Positions 15,865 to 24,141 of a stretch of 64,000 nucleotides of DNA are shown one piece after another. Both the position numbers and the translations under genes were made by a program. The notes below the pieces were generated by a model. The model did no database searches, had not been told where the DNA came from, and saw nothing but the letters and a program-made list of their open reading frames with translations. Numbering within the stretch: position 1 is the first letter of the stretch; each line of letters begins with the position of its first letter. This stretch comes from Herbaspirillum sp. alder98. GTDB lineage: Bacteria > Pseudomonadota > Gammaproteobacteria > Burkholderiales > Burkholderiaceae_D. The stretch is taken from assembly GCF_020179755.1 (NCBI RefSeq), contig NZ_JAIUCY010000002.1, positions 1 through 64,000 on the forward strand, read 5' to 3'.

Positions 15865-18066
15865 ATGATGGCGTCCTCATTGATGCTACAGGATCGACTG
15901 AACGATCCTGCCAGGCTATGTCCGATACTGGCTGGAATCGGCAAGATCAGCGGCGATCGGTTGAAGCTCAGGCTTGCAGAAGAGGTCCTTGAGGTAGCGG
16001 CCCCCGCGCGCTACCTGGACAAGCTGTTTGACTGGTGCCAGGGCGAGCTCTCGCTGGAGCAGATCGGCGAACGGGCGCTGGCGCATTTCGGCGATCGGGA
16101 GTTCTCCGCTTTCATCGCTGACATGCTGTCTGCGGGTGTATTGGTCGATGCATCGCTCGGCCTGCCGCATTTTGCGAGGATGCTGGAGAAGAGTGGCAAG
16201 CGCTTGCCATCCTCCAGTTTGCCGCCCGCGGTCGCTGCTGCGGCCGCGTCATTGCCGCCGCCCGGCGGCTTGATCGGACTTGGCGTGCCGCCTGTCGGCG
16301 GCTTGCTGTCGTTGGCCTCGGCGCGCTCGTCGGCATCCGGTTTCGGCGGCGGTGCCGTGTCGAAGGCCTGCCTGAATGCACTCCTGTTCGCCGCCTATGG
16401 ATGTGGGGAGAGCGGACGGCGGGTGGTTGCGTCAGCGGGCGGGCTCTATCCGTTGACGCTGTACCTGGTCCTGTTGAGCAGGATCGAGGATATTTCGGCC
16501 GGCAGCTACAAGGTGCACTTCAATGACGGCGCAGTCCAGCTTGAGGCCTTGCCATCGTCCGACGTCGCCCAGGTGCCCAGGGCGCTGTCCAATCCGGCCA
16601 TCATGCGCGGCGCTGCGGGATGGCTGCTTATTACGGCGGACATCCGGGCCGGCGCCCTGAAATACGGCAGCCGCGCGTTCTCCCACGTCATGATCGAAGC
16701 TGGTTCGGTCGTGCAGAACGTCGCCCTGGCGGCAACCGAACAAGCTTGCGCATGGAGCGCCATGGGCGTCATCGATACGCCCCATGCGAGCGCCTTGTTC
16801 GGTTGCGATCCGGCGCTATCCCTGCCGATCATCGGCGGTCTGTTCGGTAACGTCGACGCGGGTGGGGCGGACGATGCCGCAAAGCCGCTTCGTTCGCCGC
16901 AGATTCATTTCGAGTGGATGGACAAGCACGACGCCTTGCCGTTTCACACCGGGCAGGCATTCATCGCGGGCCCTTCGCCGGGGGCGCTGGTGCGCGGCCA
17001 CGGGCGTGATGCGGACCCCGCGCGTGCCTATGATAAGGCGATCGCCGAAGCCGTCGAGCGATATGCCTATCGGCAACCGCGCGACTGTCATGCGGCGCAG
17101 TGGGGCGAGCTGCCCGGCATGCTCCTGCCGCAATCATTGGTTGGCTACTCGCCATCCCAGCATCGTTCGACGAATTTTCCTTACCATCCATTTGAGCCGG
17201 CGCGCCAATATCTTTGGCGTGAGGCGGTGGAGATCGCGACCGGAACAAAGCATTGGGTACCTGCGGAGTGCGTCTATGCCTTGTCGTCGCTTCCCGCCCG
17301 GTACCGCGTGCATCCGCTGACGTCGGCCAATTCGTCAGGGTGCGCGAGCGGCAGGAGTGAGCAAGCCGCGCAGAAGGCGGCTTTGTTTGAAGTGGTCGAA
17401 CGGGATGCCTTCATGCGTCACTGGTTCGCCCAGCGTGGTGGCAAGGGGGTAAGGCTAGCCTCATTGCCCATTCAATGGGCGTCGAGAATAAACGAACTGT
17501 CGCGCAAAGGGTGTCGCGTCAGCTTGCAGATGCTGGACCTCGGACTGTTTCCGGTCTGGTTCTTCTTCGTCCAGAATGCCGAACGTCACTTCACGGCCGT
17601 GTCTGCCGCTGCTGCGGCGGATGGCGAACATGCACTCGAATCCGCGTTTTCTGAAATCGAGACCGCTGTCAGCGCACGGATGGGACAAGCCTCAGGAACG
17701 GGCCAGGACCCGCAACGAGTGGAAAGCACTGACGATCACGCCGAGCTGTACACGCATCCTAGCTATTTCAGGCGCGCCGACGCGCTCGGGAAGCCTGTTG
17801 CTGAAATCGATTACGGCGCCGCCCTCGATTGCTTTGCACGCCATGCCACCGATATTGCCCTCCGCCTGCGTGATGCAGGTACGTTCGCCGTATGGGTGGA
17901 TATGACACTGCCGGACACGCCCGTGACGATTGACGGGACTCCCTTGATATCGGGCCGAATCCTGGTGCCGCATGCCATCCCGATCAGTTTCGGTTACGGC
18001 AGGATGCCGTTAGCGATGGACATGTTCTCGACACCGCAAGCGCGTTTTCCTCACCCGTTCCCCTGA
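15865..18066 (+). CDS. Fused SagB-type oxidase / YcaO cyclodehydratase (TOMM biosynthesis)
   Basis: A 733-residue fusion. Residues about 15-110 look like a small winged-helix, RRE/PqqD-like peptide-binding domain. Residues about 136-345 form a SagB/ThcOx nitroreductase-type FMN oxidase (SAGGLYPL near 189; KYGSRAFSHVMIEAGSVVQN). Residues about 370-733 form a YcaO domain with AIAEAVERYAY, SGCASG near 490, FEVVERDAF near 510 and FSEIETA, the ATP-binding glutamates. It ends in PHPFP, the proline-rich C-terminus typical of azoline-forming YcaO enzymes. YcaO cyclises Cys/Ser/Thr to azolines using ATP, and SagB oxidises them to azoles. No separate E1-like (ThiF/Ocin) partner and no short precursor gene is visible. 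The ATG at 15865 follows the methyltransferase stop by 4 bases; an ATG at 15781 inside that gene is unlikely. Confidence 0.88.
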   Translation: MMASSLMLQDRLNDPARLCPILAGIGKISGDRLKLRLAEEVLEVAAPARYLDKLFDWCQGELSLEQIGERALAHFGDREFSAFIADMLSAGVLVDASLGLPHFARMLEKSGKRLPSSSLPPAVAAAAASLPPPGGLIGLGVPPVGGLLSLASARSSASGFGGGAVSKACLNALLFAAYGCGESGRRVVASAGGLYPLTLYLVLLSRIEDISAGSYKVHFNDGAVQLEALPSSDVAQVPRALSNPAIMRGAAGWLLITADIRAGALKYGSRAFSHVMIEAGSVVQNVALAATEQACAWSAMGVIDTPHASALFGCDPALSLPIIGGLFGNVDAGGADDAAKPLRSPQIHFEWMDKHDALPFHTGQAFIAGPSPGALVRGHGRDADPARAYDKAIAEAVERYAYRQPRDCHAAQWGELPGMLLPQSLVGYSPSQHRSTNFPYHPFEPARQYLWREAVEIATGTKHWVPAECVYALSSLPARYRVHPLTSANSSGCASGRSEQAAQKAALFEVVERDAFMRHWFAQRGGKGVRLASLPIQWASRINELSRKGCRVSLQMLDLGLFPVWFFFVQNAERHFTAVSAAAAADGEHALESAFSEIETAVSARMGQASGTGQDPQRVESTDDHAELYTHPSYFRRADALGKPVAEIDYGAALDCFARHATDIALRLRDAGTFAVWVDMTLPDTPVTIDGTPLISGRILVPHAIPISFGYGRMPLAMDMFSTPQARFPHPFP

Positions 18067-18091
18067 ATCGGTCCTGAGGCCGGGTGATATG

Positions 18092-19045
18092 TCAGGTCGC
18101 GTGGCGGCAGACGTCGGGCAGCATCAGTGGGTAGATATTGGGATGCACCATCGGATGGCTGTTCATCTCAAGCAGCCACACCCGATCTTCGTGGTCGACT
18201 ACGGCATCAAGGGTAAACAGCAGATTCTGGTGCTGAGCCGAGAGGTGCTGGTACAGGCATGCAGCAGCATGCGCCACCTGATGCCGCACCGAAGCTGAAC
18301 ATGCGCTCCAACCGTCCCGGTCGAGGAAGGTGACGTTGTCAAACGGCGTGACGTATTTGAAATCGATCCAGACCCGTTCGCCGGCTTCGGGCACCGAGCC
18401 GGGACTTCTTCCTTGCCATGCCAGGACGTCCGCCGAGCTGTCCAGGGACAGGACCTTATCGACGCTGCTGCGCCGATAGTCGGCAAGTTCCTGGATGCTT
18501 CTTTCACCATCCCCAATCAGGTAAGGCGGCTCGATTACTTCGGCCGCCGCCACGTGTTGATTCCAGCACCATATCTTCATGCTGCGTCCGGGAATGAACT
18601 GTTCGTAGAAGTGCTCCTGCCCGTCGAGTGGTCGCTTTACCCGGCTTGCCTTGTACGGGCCGGCAATGTTCGCGCCGAACGATCCACTCCTGGGCTTGAT
18701 CAGGTAGTCCTCGACCAGGAATTCGCCACTATTCCATCCGGCGGGTACACGTAGCTTCAGTTTGTTGGCGCTCAGCTTGAAGCGTGCCTTATCGAGCGAT
18801 TCAGGCCATGTTGGTGATGCCTCGGGCACCCAGCCGATAAAGGCCCCTTTGCCGTCGAACAAGCGCGTATAGCCTATTTTTCCGGAAACCTTTGTGGAAA
18901 ATCTGGGATGAAGCCGTATGGTGCGCCCACCTAAATGGATGGAAAGAGCGAATGTGTCTGCGGATAGGTGAACCTGCCCCCCGTGATCCTTGACCCATTG
19001 GGAAATGCGGTTGAGGTGGTGAAGCGGTTGGAAGATGTAGAACAT
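18092..19045 (-). CDS. ATP-grasp family protein
   Basis: A 317-residue protein with an ATP-grasp-like core. It shows a lysine strand (VEDYLIKPRSGSFGANI around residues 110-126), FYEQFIPGRSMKIWCWN, and a metal-binding end with EMNSHPM preceded by TLDAVVDHEDRVW. The family makes acyl-phosphates and joins carboxylates to amines, and it occurs as peptide ligases or macrocyclases in RiPP loci. The gene is convergent with the SagB-YcaO gene, with 25 bases between their stops. It reads away from the tRNA-Ser gene, so it may belong to the same accessory block. No strong ribosome site is visible before the ATG. The substrate is unknown. Confidence 0.65.
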   Translation of the reverse strand: MFYIFQPLHHLNRISQWVKDHGGQVHLSADTFALSIHLGGRTIRLHPRFSTKVSGKIGYTRLFDGKGAFIGWVPEASPTWPESLDKARFKLSANKLKLRVPAGWNSGEFLVEDYLIKPRSGSFGANIAGPYKASRVKRPLDGQEHFYEQFIPGRSMKIWCWNQHVAAAEVIEPPYLIGDGERSIQELADYRRSSVDKVLSLDSSADVLAWQGRSPGSVPEAGERVWIDFKYVTPFDNVTFLDRDGWSACSASVRHQVAHAAACLYQHLSAQHQNLLFTLDAVVDHEDRVWLLEMNSHPMVHPNIYPLMLPDVCRHAT

Positions 19046-19136
19046 ATTTCGAAAGGAGAGGTTCTCGAAACAGCTTGAGCAGCAGCTGAGGCGCTACGTT
19101 TTAGATGTCGGCCAGTATGACATTGGGTAGAAATGA

Positions 19137-19162
19137 AAAACGGGCCGCAAGGGCCCGTTTTA
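19137..19162 (-). terminator. Hairpin terminator downstream of tRNA-Ser
   Basis: An inverted repeat ACGGGCC/GGCCCGT with a GCAA loop, flanked by A-runs on one side and T-runs on the other, so it can work in both directions. It sits 10 bases past the tRNA 3' end and also before the upstream edge of the ATP-grasp gene, and so separates the two. Confidence 0.75.
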
Positions 19163-19172
19163 TCAATGTTTC

Positions 19173-19266
19173 TGGCGGAGACGGAGGGATTCGAACCCTC
19201 GATACAGGTTTAAGCCCATATGCTTCCTTAGCAGGGAAGTGCCTTCGACCACTCGGCCACGTCTCC
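19173..19266 (-). tRNA. tRNA-Ser(GCU)
   Basis: The minus strand folds as a class II tRNA. The acceptor stem GGAGACG pairs with CGTCTCC, followed by discriminator G and encoded CCA. There is a D arm (GCCGAGTGGTCGAAGGC), an anticodon stem CTTCC/GGAAG with loop CTGCTAA and anticodon GCT, a long variable arm, and a T arm with GGTTCGAATCC. It decodes AGC/AGU. Its 3' end faces the accessory region to the left, which makes it a plausible island attachment site. Confidence 0.97.
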
Positions 19267-19308
19267 CACACTTAAGACAATTAATTTCTGCCTGAAGCGA
19301 AGTCACGC

Positions 19309-19337
19309 ATAATAGCTTCTGACAGGCGTTTGGTCAA
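19309..19337 (-). promoter_or_regulatory. Sigma-70 promoter of tRNA-Ser
   Basis: On the minus strand TTGACC (19337-19332) and TATTAT (19314-19309) are separated by exactly 17 bases. The -10 box lies 42 bases before the tRNA 5' end. Both boxes are within one or two mismatches of the sigma-70 consensus, and the position suits a stable-RNA promoter. Confidence 0.75.
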
Positions 19338-19382
19338 CCAAAGTCTTGCAAAAAATCATTAATCGACCGCCGCCAGCTTCTC

Positions 19383-20636
19383 TTACTTTGCGCTTTCCAG
19401 ATCGAAGGCTTTGTGCAACGCGCGCACGGCCAGTTCCATGTACTTTTCGTCGATCAGGACCGAGATCTTGATTTCGGAAGTCGAGATCATCTGGATGTTC
19501 ACGCCTTCTTCCGACAGGGTGCGGAACATCTGCGAAGCGATGCCCACGTGGCTGCGCATGCCGACGCCGACCACCGATACCTTCGAGACCTTGGTGTCGC
19601 CATTGATCGAGGCCGCGCCGATGTGGGCCTTGACGCTGCTGTTGAGCACTTCCACGGCCTTGGCGTATTCGGCGCGCGGCACGGTGAAGGTGAAGTCGGT
19701 CTTGCCTTCGACCGACTGGTTCTGGATGATCATGTCGACTTCGATGTTGGCGTCGGCGACCGGGCCCAGGATCTGATATGCAATGCCCGGACGATCAGGT
19801 ACGCCCAGTACGGTGATCTTGGCCTCGTCGCGGCTGAAGGCGATGCCGGTGATGGTGGCTTGTTCCATTTTCTTGTCTTCCTCAAACGAAATCAGGGTGC
19901 CGGAGATGGTCTCTTCGGACAACGGCATTAAAGGGTCAGTCAGCGACGACAGCACGCGCGTGGGCATCTTGTAGTTGCCGGCGAATTCGACCGAACGGAT
20001 CTGCAGGACCTTCGAACCCAGCGACGCCATCTCGAGCATTTCCTCGAACGTCACGGTGTTGAGACGACGCGCTTCACTGACCACGCGCGGGTCGGTGGTG
20101 TAGACGCCGTCGACGTCGGTGTAGATCAGGCATTCAGCTGCCTTGATGGCCGCCGCCACGGCAACCGCCGAGGTGTCCGAGCCGCCACGGCCGAGCGTGG
20201 TGATGTTGCCGTCGGCATCCACGCCCTGGAAGCCGGTGATGATCACGATCTTGCCGGCGTTGAGGTCGCGCCGCACCTTGGTGTCGTCGATCGAGCGAAT
20301 GCGCGCCTTGGTGAAGGACGAATCGGTCTTGATCGGCACCTGCCAGCCGGCGTACGACACGGCTTGCTTGCCCAGTGCCTGCAGCGCAATGGCCAGTAGC
20401 GCCACCGATGCCTGTTCGCCGGTGGAGGCCAGCATGTCGAGCTCGCGACCTTCGGGCTGTGCCATGATTTCCTTGGCCAGACCGAGCAAACGGTTGGTTT
20501 CACCAGACATCGCGGACGGCACGACAACGATCTGATGGCCTGCGTCGTGCCACTTGGCAACGCGCTTTGCGACATTCTTGATGCGCTCGGTTGAGCCCAT
20601 CGATGTGCCGCCGTATTTGTGAACGTATAAAGCCAT
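19383..20636 (-). CDS. lysC: Aspartate kinase
   Basis: A 417-residue monofunctional aspartokinase, which phosphorylates aspartate in the first step towards lysine, threonine, methionine and diaminopimelate. It starts VHKYGGTSMGSTERIKN (nucleotide-binding KYGGTSM), has TLGRGGSDTSAVAVAAA near residue 170, and ends with two ACT domains (about 265-415) that give feedback control by amino acids. The ATG and length match the beta/gammaproteobacterial LysC family. It is transcribed towards the tRNA-Ser gene. Other lysine genes are in the separate dap operon near 38-42 kb. Confidence 0.97.
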   Translation of the reverse strand: MALYVHKYGGTSMGSTERIKNVAKRVAKWHDAGHQIVVVPSAMSGETNRLLGLAKEIMAQPEGRELDMLASTGEQASVALLAIALQALGKQAVSYAGWQVPIKTDSSFTKARIRSIDDTKVRRDLNAGKIVIITGFQGVDADGNITTLGRGGSDTSAVAVAAAIKAAECLIYTDVDGVYTTDPRVVSEARRLNTVTFEEMLEMASLGSKVLQIRSVEFAGNYKMPTRVLSSLTDPLMPLSEETISGTLISFEEDKKMEQATITGIAFSRDEAKITVLGVPDRPGIAYQILGPVADANIEVDMIIQNQSVEGKTDFTFTVPRAEYAKAVEVLNSSVKAHIGAASINGDTKVSKVSVVGVGMRSHVGIASQMFRTLSEEGVNIQMISTSEIKISVLIDEKYMELAVRALHKAFDLESAK

Positions 20637-21000
20637 AGAGATAAAGGAAGGTGGCCGACTTTGACGAACAATCGCTAGCTAGGCCGGAGGGAACAAACCC
20701 TTGACTTTACATCTGCAATGCCGAAATCTCAAGAAAAAACTGGCCGCACACAGTCTCGCCATGCGGGATTTGCATGTCGCACTGCAGCAGAAACGGGCGG
20801 GAGCGTGAAACTGGAGGGAGGGGGGACACCAGCTGTCATGCGCTGCAAGTGGTGCAGGCGGCATGGCAGTTGGTGTTGCGGTACGGATCTTGCTGGATCA
20901 GCTGTGTTGCCTTGAAGTACACGAACCGGTGGTTCAGACGCCAGGGGCGGATCGCGGCCGGAACGATTGAGCCTGGAGCAGGCTGCCAGACATCAGGCGA
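20637..21000. other. Non-coding stretch upstream of lysC
   Basis: 364 bases between lysC and the DUF4148 gene. Only short overlapping frames without ribosome sites or family features occur. It should carry the lysC promoter. A G-rich run (GGAGGGAGGGGGG near 20815) is present, but I see no riboswitch or clear terminator. Confidence 0.4.
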
Positions 21001-21282
21001 TCAGGCGCCGCTGTACAGGTTCTGTGTGCGGTTGTTGCCGGCTTGTTGCACTTGCGACTGGACTTGCTGACGCGACAGCTGCGAGGCAGGTTGCTGGATC
21101 ACCGGATATTCGTTGCGCACGGTGATCTCGCCATTGGCGCGGGCACGTTGCAGTTCGGCCTTCACGTCAGCGCGGGTATGGGTCGAGACGAATGGGGTTT
21201 CTGGTGGATAGGGTGCTTCAGCCATGGCGGTACCGGCAGCAATCATCAGGGCGGCGGCGAGGGTAATGTTCTTGATGTTCAT
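21001..21282 (-). CDS. DUF4148 domain periplasmic protein
   Basis: A 93-residue protein with a clear signal peptide (residues 1-21, ending AMA) and then the DUF4148 signature, seen as TRADVKAELQRARANGEI. The C-terminal third is Gln-rich with no fixed fold. The family is abundant in Burkholderiales as short secreted proteins of unknown role. It is divergent from the LysR gene, with 200 bases between them, so that regulator may control it. Confidence 0.85.
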   Translation of the reverse strand: MNIKNITLAAALMIAAGTAMAEAPYPPETPFVSTHTRADVKAELQRARANGEITVRNEYPVIQQPASQLSRQQVQSQVQQAGNNRTQNLYSGA

Positions 21283-21482
21283 GATGTCCTTCTTTCTTTA
21301 TTAGTTGATTAAGTTTTGGTGGTCGAGCAACTGGCCACCTGGTGCCTATCGGGTGGTGGGTGCCTGTTGCTTTTTGCAATCACCCAACCGATGCATGCAG
21401 TGTAGTTATTGCCTGTCCAAAGAAAAATGGGTCTAATCGGAATTGACTATTTCCTAATCCGGAACAATCGAGGGCTTGAAAA

Positions 21483-22394
21483 ATGGATCGGCTGCAATCA
21501 ATGCGTGTGTTCGCCAAGGTGGTGGAGCAGGGCAGCTTCGTGCGGGCGGCAGAAATAATGGAGATATCCAACGCCGTGGCGACCCGCTTCATCGCCGATC
21601 TGGAGGCGCACCTGGGCACGCGTCTGCTCAATCGCTCGACCCGGCGCTTGTCGCTGACCGAAGCCGGCCAGGCGTATCTCGAGCGGGTGCGGCTGATCCT
21701 GGCCGAGATCGATGATGCCGAGGCGCTGGTCTCGCTCGACACCAAGAAGCCGACCGGCACCCTGGCCGTGTATTCGCATGCCGGCTTCGGCCAGTCGCAG
21801 GTGGGCGGGCTGCTGGCGGGCTATTCGCAGCTCTATCCCGAGGTGGTGCTGGACGTGACGCTGTCGGACCGGGCGGTCGACATCGTCGAGGAAGCCATCG
21901 ATGTCGGCTTCTTCAGCAGCCTGCAAAAGGTCGACGCCAGCATGATCGTGCGCCAGCTGGGGGTGGCCCAGGTGGTGTTGTGCGCGGCACCGGCCTATCT
22001 GGAAAAACATGGTGTGCCTTCCGAGCCGGGTGACCTGTCGCAGCATCATTGCCTTAACTTCTCACACGAATATCTGCGTCATCACTGGCATATCAATACC
22101 GACGACGGCGTGGTGGATGTGCCCATCATCAGCAAGGTGGTGTCCAATAGCGGGGTGCTGCTGCGCGAATTTGCGTTGGCAGGCATGGGGATCGCGCTGC
22201 GGCCGTCGTTCTCGCTGGGCGACGACTTGCGCAGCGGGCGCCTGGTGCGTGTGCTGTCGGACTACGATATCGGGCGGGTAGGCATATCGATGGCGTATCC
22301 CAGCCGGCGGCTGTTGTCGGCCAAGGTGCGCAGCTTCGTGGAGTATGTCAGCCACCGCTATCCGCATCCGGAGAGCGATCCCTGGCTGGCTTGA
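21483..22394 (+). CDS. LysR-family transcriptional regulator
   Basis: A 303-residue LysR-type regulator. It has an N-terminal winged helix-turn-helix (MDRLQSMRVFAKVVEQGSF to LLNRSTRRLSLTEAG, about residues 1-62) and a C-terminal effector-binding domain (about 90-295). The closest style is the large subgroup typified by AaeR/DmlR-like proteins, starting MDRLQSMRVF. The shared upstream region holds GGTGG-N12-CCACC at 21318-21339, a possible operator. The likely target is the divergent DUF4148 gene. The effector is unknown. Confidence 0.92.
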   Translation: MDRLQSMRVFAKVVEQGSFVRAAEIMEISNAVATRFIADLEAHLGTRLLNRSTRRLSLTEAGQAYLERVRLILAEIDDAEALVSLDTKKPTGTLAVYSHAGFGQSQVGGLLAGYSQLYPEVVLDVTLSDRAVDIVEEAIDVGFFSSLQKVDASMIVRQLGVAQVVLCAAPAYLEKHGVPSEPGDLSQHHCLNFSHEYLRHHWHINTDDGVVDVPIISKVVSNSGVLLREFALAGMGIALRPSFSLGDDLRSGRLVRVLSDYDIGRVGISMAYPSRRLLSAKVRSFVEYVSHRYPHPESDPWLA

Positions 22395-22410
22395 GCTTGC
22401 AGGTTCAGGC

Positions 22411-22836
22411 TTAGATAACGTCGGCCAGTTTACCCAGCAGGCTGCATTCTTCCTGCCAGGTGCGGCGTTCCTTGGTGCTGATGGCTTCGCGTTGCAGGTC
22501 GGCGTCGGATTTGTCGACCTGGGCGGCCAGGATGCGCTCGGCCAGGCGGGTGTCGGGTTCCATCGGGCCGAAGAAGGTGACCGTGGCGCCGCGTTCGATC
22601 AGCAGCGTGGGAAAGTTGTCGACATCGATGTCGCCCAGCAGGTCGGCCTGGTCTTCGATGTCGATCCAGACGAAATGATATTGCGGCGAGCGTGCTGCCC
22701 ACGCGCTGAAGGCGGTCTCATACTCGCGGCAGCTGCCGCACCACGCGGCGCACAGGCAGGCCACCACCCAGGTATCGTTGCGCAGGGCGTCGGCCAGTTG
22801 GCGGCGGTTGGTATGGTCAAGTTTCTGGTAGGACAT
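22411..22836 (-). CDS. Thioredoxin-family protein
   Basis: A 141-residue cytosolic thioredoxin-fold protein with active site WCGSC (Cys33 and Cys36) after the strand VVACLCAA, and a cis-proline loop near NFPTLLIE. The GS dipeptide between the cysteines differs from the GP of classical thioredoxin, so redox behaviour may differ. There is no signal peptide. It is convergent with the LysR gene and divergent from tsaB. Confidence 0.85.
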   Translation of the reverse strand: MSYQKLDHTNRRQLADALRNDTWVVACLCAAWCGSCREYETAFSAWAARSPQYHFVWIDIEDQADLLGDIDVDNFPTLLIERGATVTFFGPMEPDTRLAERILAAQVDKSDADLQREAISTKERRTWQEECSLLGKLADVI

Positions 22837-22927
22837 GGCGCCGCTATTTTACCCGCTTCGGACCGAGGCGCTTTGCGCCGCCGCAAAGCGCCGCGAAATT
22901 GCGCCTTCGCCACGGTAGAATAGCGGG

Positions 22928-23644
22928 ATGTCCACGATTCTAGCCATTGAAACATCCACCGAGATCGCCTCGGCAGCACTGCTCTACAAAGGCGAGCTGA
23001 TCGCCCGCGAATCCGCCGGCACCCAGACCCATTCCGATTCGATCCTGCCGATGATCCGCCAGTTGCTGGCCGATGCCGGCATTGCGCTGGCCCAGTGCGA
23101 TGCGCTGGCCTTCGGCGTCGGCCCCGGCTCATTTACCGGCGTGCGCACCGCCTGCGGCGTGGTGCAGGGCCTGGCCTTCGGTTGCGACCGGCCGGTGGTG
23201 CCGGTGGTGACGCTGGAAGCGGCGGCCCAGGCCTGTCGGAGCGCCCATCCCGAGGTGACCGAGGTGCTGTCGATTCTCGACGCCCGCATGGGCGAGGTGT
23301 ATTGGGCGCGTTATCGCGCCACCCCGACCGGATGGGAGACCCTGGTCGAGCCGACCCTGTCGACGGCAGTTGACGTCGTCACCGAGGGGCGTCCGTTTGC
23401 TTGCGGCAATGGGCTGCAGGCTTATGCGGCGCACTTCACCGTTGAATTCTGCCAGCAGCATTTTGCGCAGGCGCAGCCGCAGTTCATGCCGCACGCGCGT
23501 GCCGTGGCGGCATTGGGGCAACTGCAGTTTGCCCAGCATGGCGGCTTGCCGGCGCAGCAGGCGCAACCCTTGTATTTGCGTAACAAGGTGGCCTTGACCA
23601 CGGCCGAGCGCGCCGTGCGCGATGCGGCCAAGGGGCAGGCATGA
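22928..23644 (+). CDS. tsaB: tRNA threonylcarbamoyladenosine biosynthesis protein TsaB
   Basis: A 238-residue ASKHA-fold protein that partners TsaD in t6A37 modification of ANN-decoding tRNAs. It starts LAIETSTEIASAAL and carries the family motif GVGPGSFTGVRTACG near residues 64-78. Its stop overlaps the rimI start as ATGA, which gives a coupled tsaB-rimI-UDG-DUF1853 transcription unit. The TsaB-RimI pairing is common in bacteria. Confidence 0.95.
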   Translation: MSTILAIETSTEIASAALLYKGELIARESAGTQTHSDSILPMIRQLLADAGIALAQCDALAFGVGPGSFTGVRTACGVVQGLAFGCDRPVVPVVTLEAAAQACRSAHPEVTEVLSILDARMGEVYWARYRATPTGWETLVEPTLSTAVDVVTEGRPFACGNGLQAYAAHFTVEFCQQHFAQAQPQFMPHARAVAALGQLQFAQHGGLPAQQAQPLYLRNKVALTTAERAVRDAAKGQA

Positions 23645-24141
23645 CGCCTGCCGAGGCTGCCGCGCTCGAGGCCGGGCTGCAGGCCCGGTTCGGCGTGCTG
23701 GAACTGGCGCCGATGACGGTCGATGAGGTAGACGCGGTGGTCGCGATCGAAAACGCGGTCTATTCGCATCCCTGGACCCGTGGCAATTTTCTCGATTCGC
23801 TCTACAGCGGCTATCAGGCCTATACGCTGCGCGATGGCCAGGGTAGCCTGCTGGGTTATTTTCTGGTGATGCAGGCGGTCGACGAGGCCCACCTGCTCAA
23901 TATCAGCGTGGCGCAGGCCCATCAGCATCAGGGACTGGGGCGCTTGCTGCTGTGGCGTGCCGGCATCGTGGCGCGTCAGCTGGGCATGCAGCGCATGCTG
24001 CTTGAGGTGAGAGAGTCCAATGGCCATGCGTTCAAGGTTTACCAGCGTTATGGATTCACAGAGATCGGTCGGCGCAAGAATTACTACCCGGCCGTCAACA
24101 ATGCCCGAGAAGGGGCGATCGTCATGAGCTTGCCGTTATGA
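23641..24141 (+). CDS. rimI: Ribosomal protein S18-alanine N-acetyltransferase
   Basis: A 166-residue GNAT enzyme that acetylates the N-terminal alanine of ribosomal protein S18. It shows the acetyl-CoA loop HQHQGLGRLLLWRAG near residues 97-111, followed by MLLEVRESNGHAFKVYQRYGF and GRRKNYY, the RimI signature. It overlaps tsaB by 4 bases and the UDG gene by 4 bases. Confidence 0.94.
   Translation: MTPAEAAALEAGLQARFGVLELAPMTVDEVDAVVAIENAVYSHPWTRGNFLDSLYSGYQAYTLRDGQGSLLGYFLVMQAVDEAHLLNISVAQAHQHQGLGRLLLWRAGIVARQLGMQRMLLEVRESNGHAFKVYQRYGFTEIGRRKNYYPAVNNAREGAIVMSLPL

Noticed and set aside
20637-20720. Lysine riboswitch upstream of lysC
   Set aside because: No conserved lysine-box core or long structured leader is visible in the minus-strand sequence.
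20679-21070. Short frames upstream of lysC on both strands
   Set aside because: They have no ribosome sites or recognisable features and overlap each other and the DUF4148 gene.
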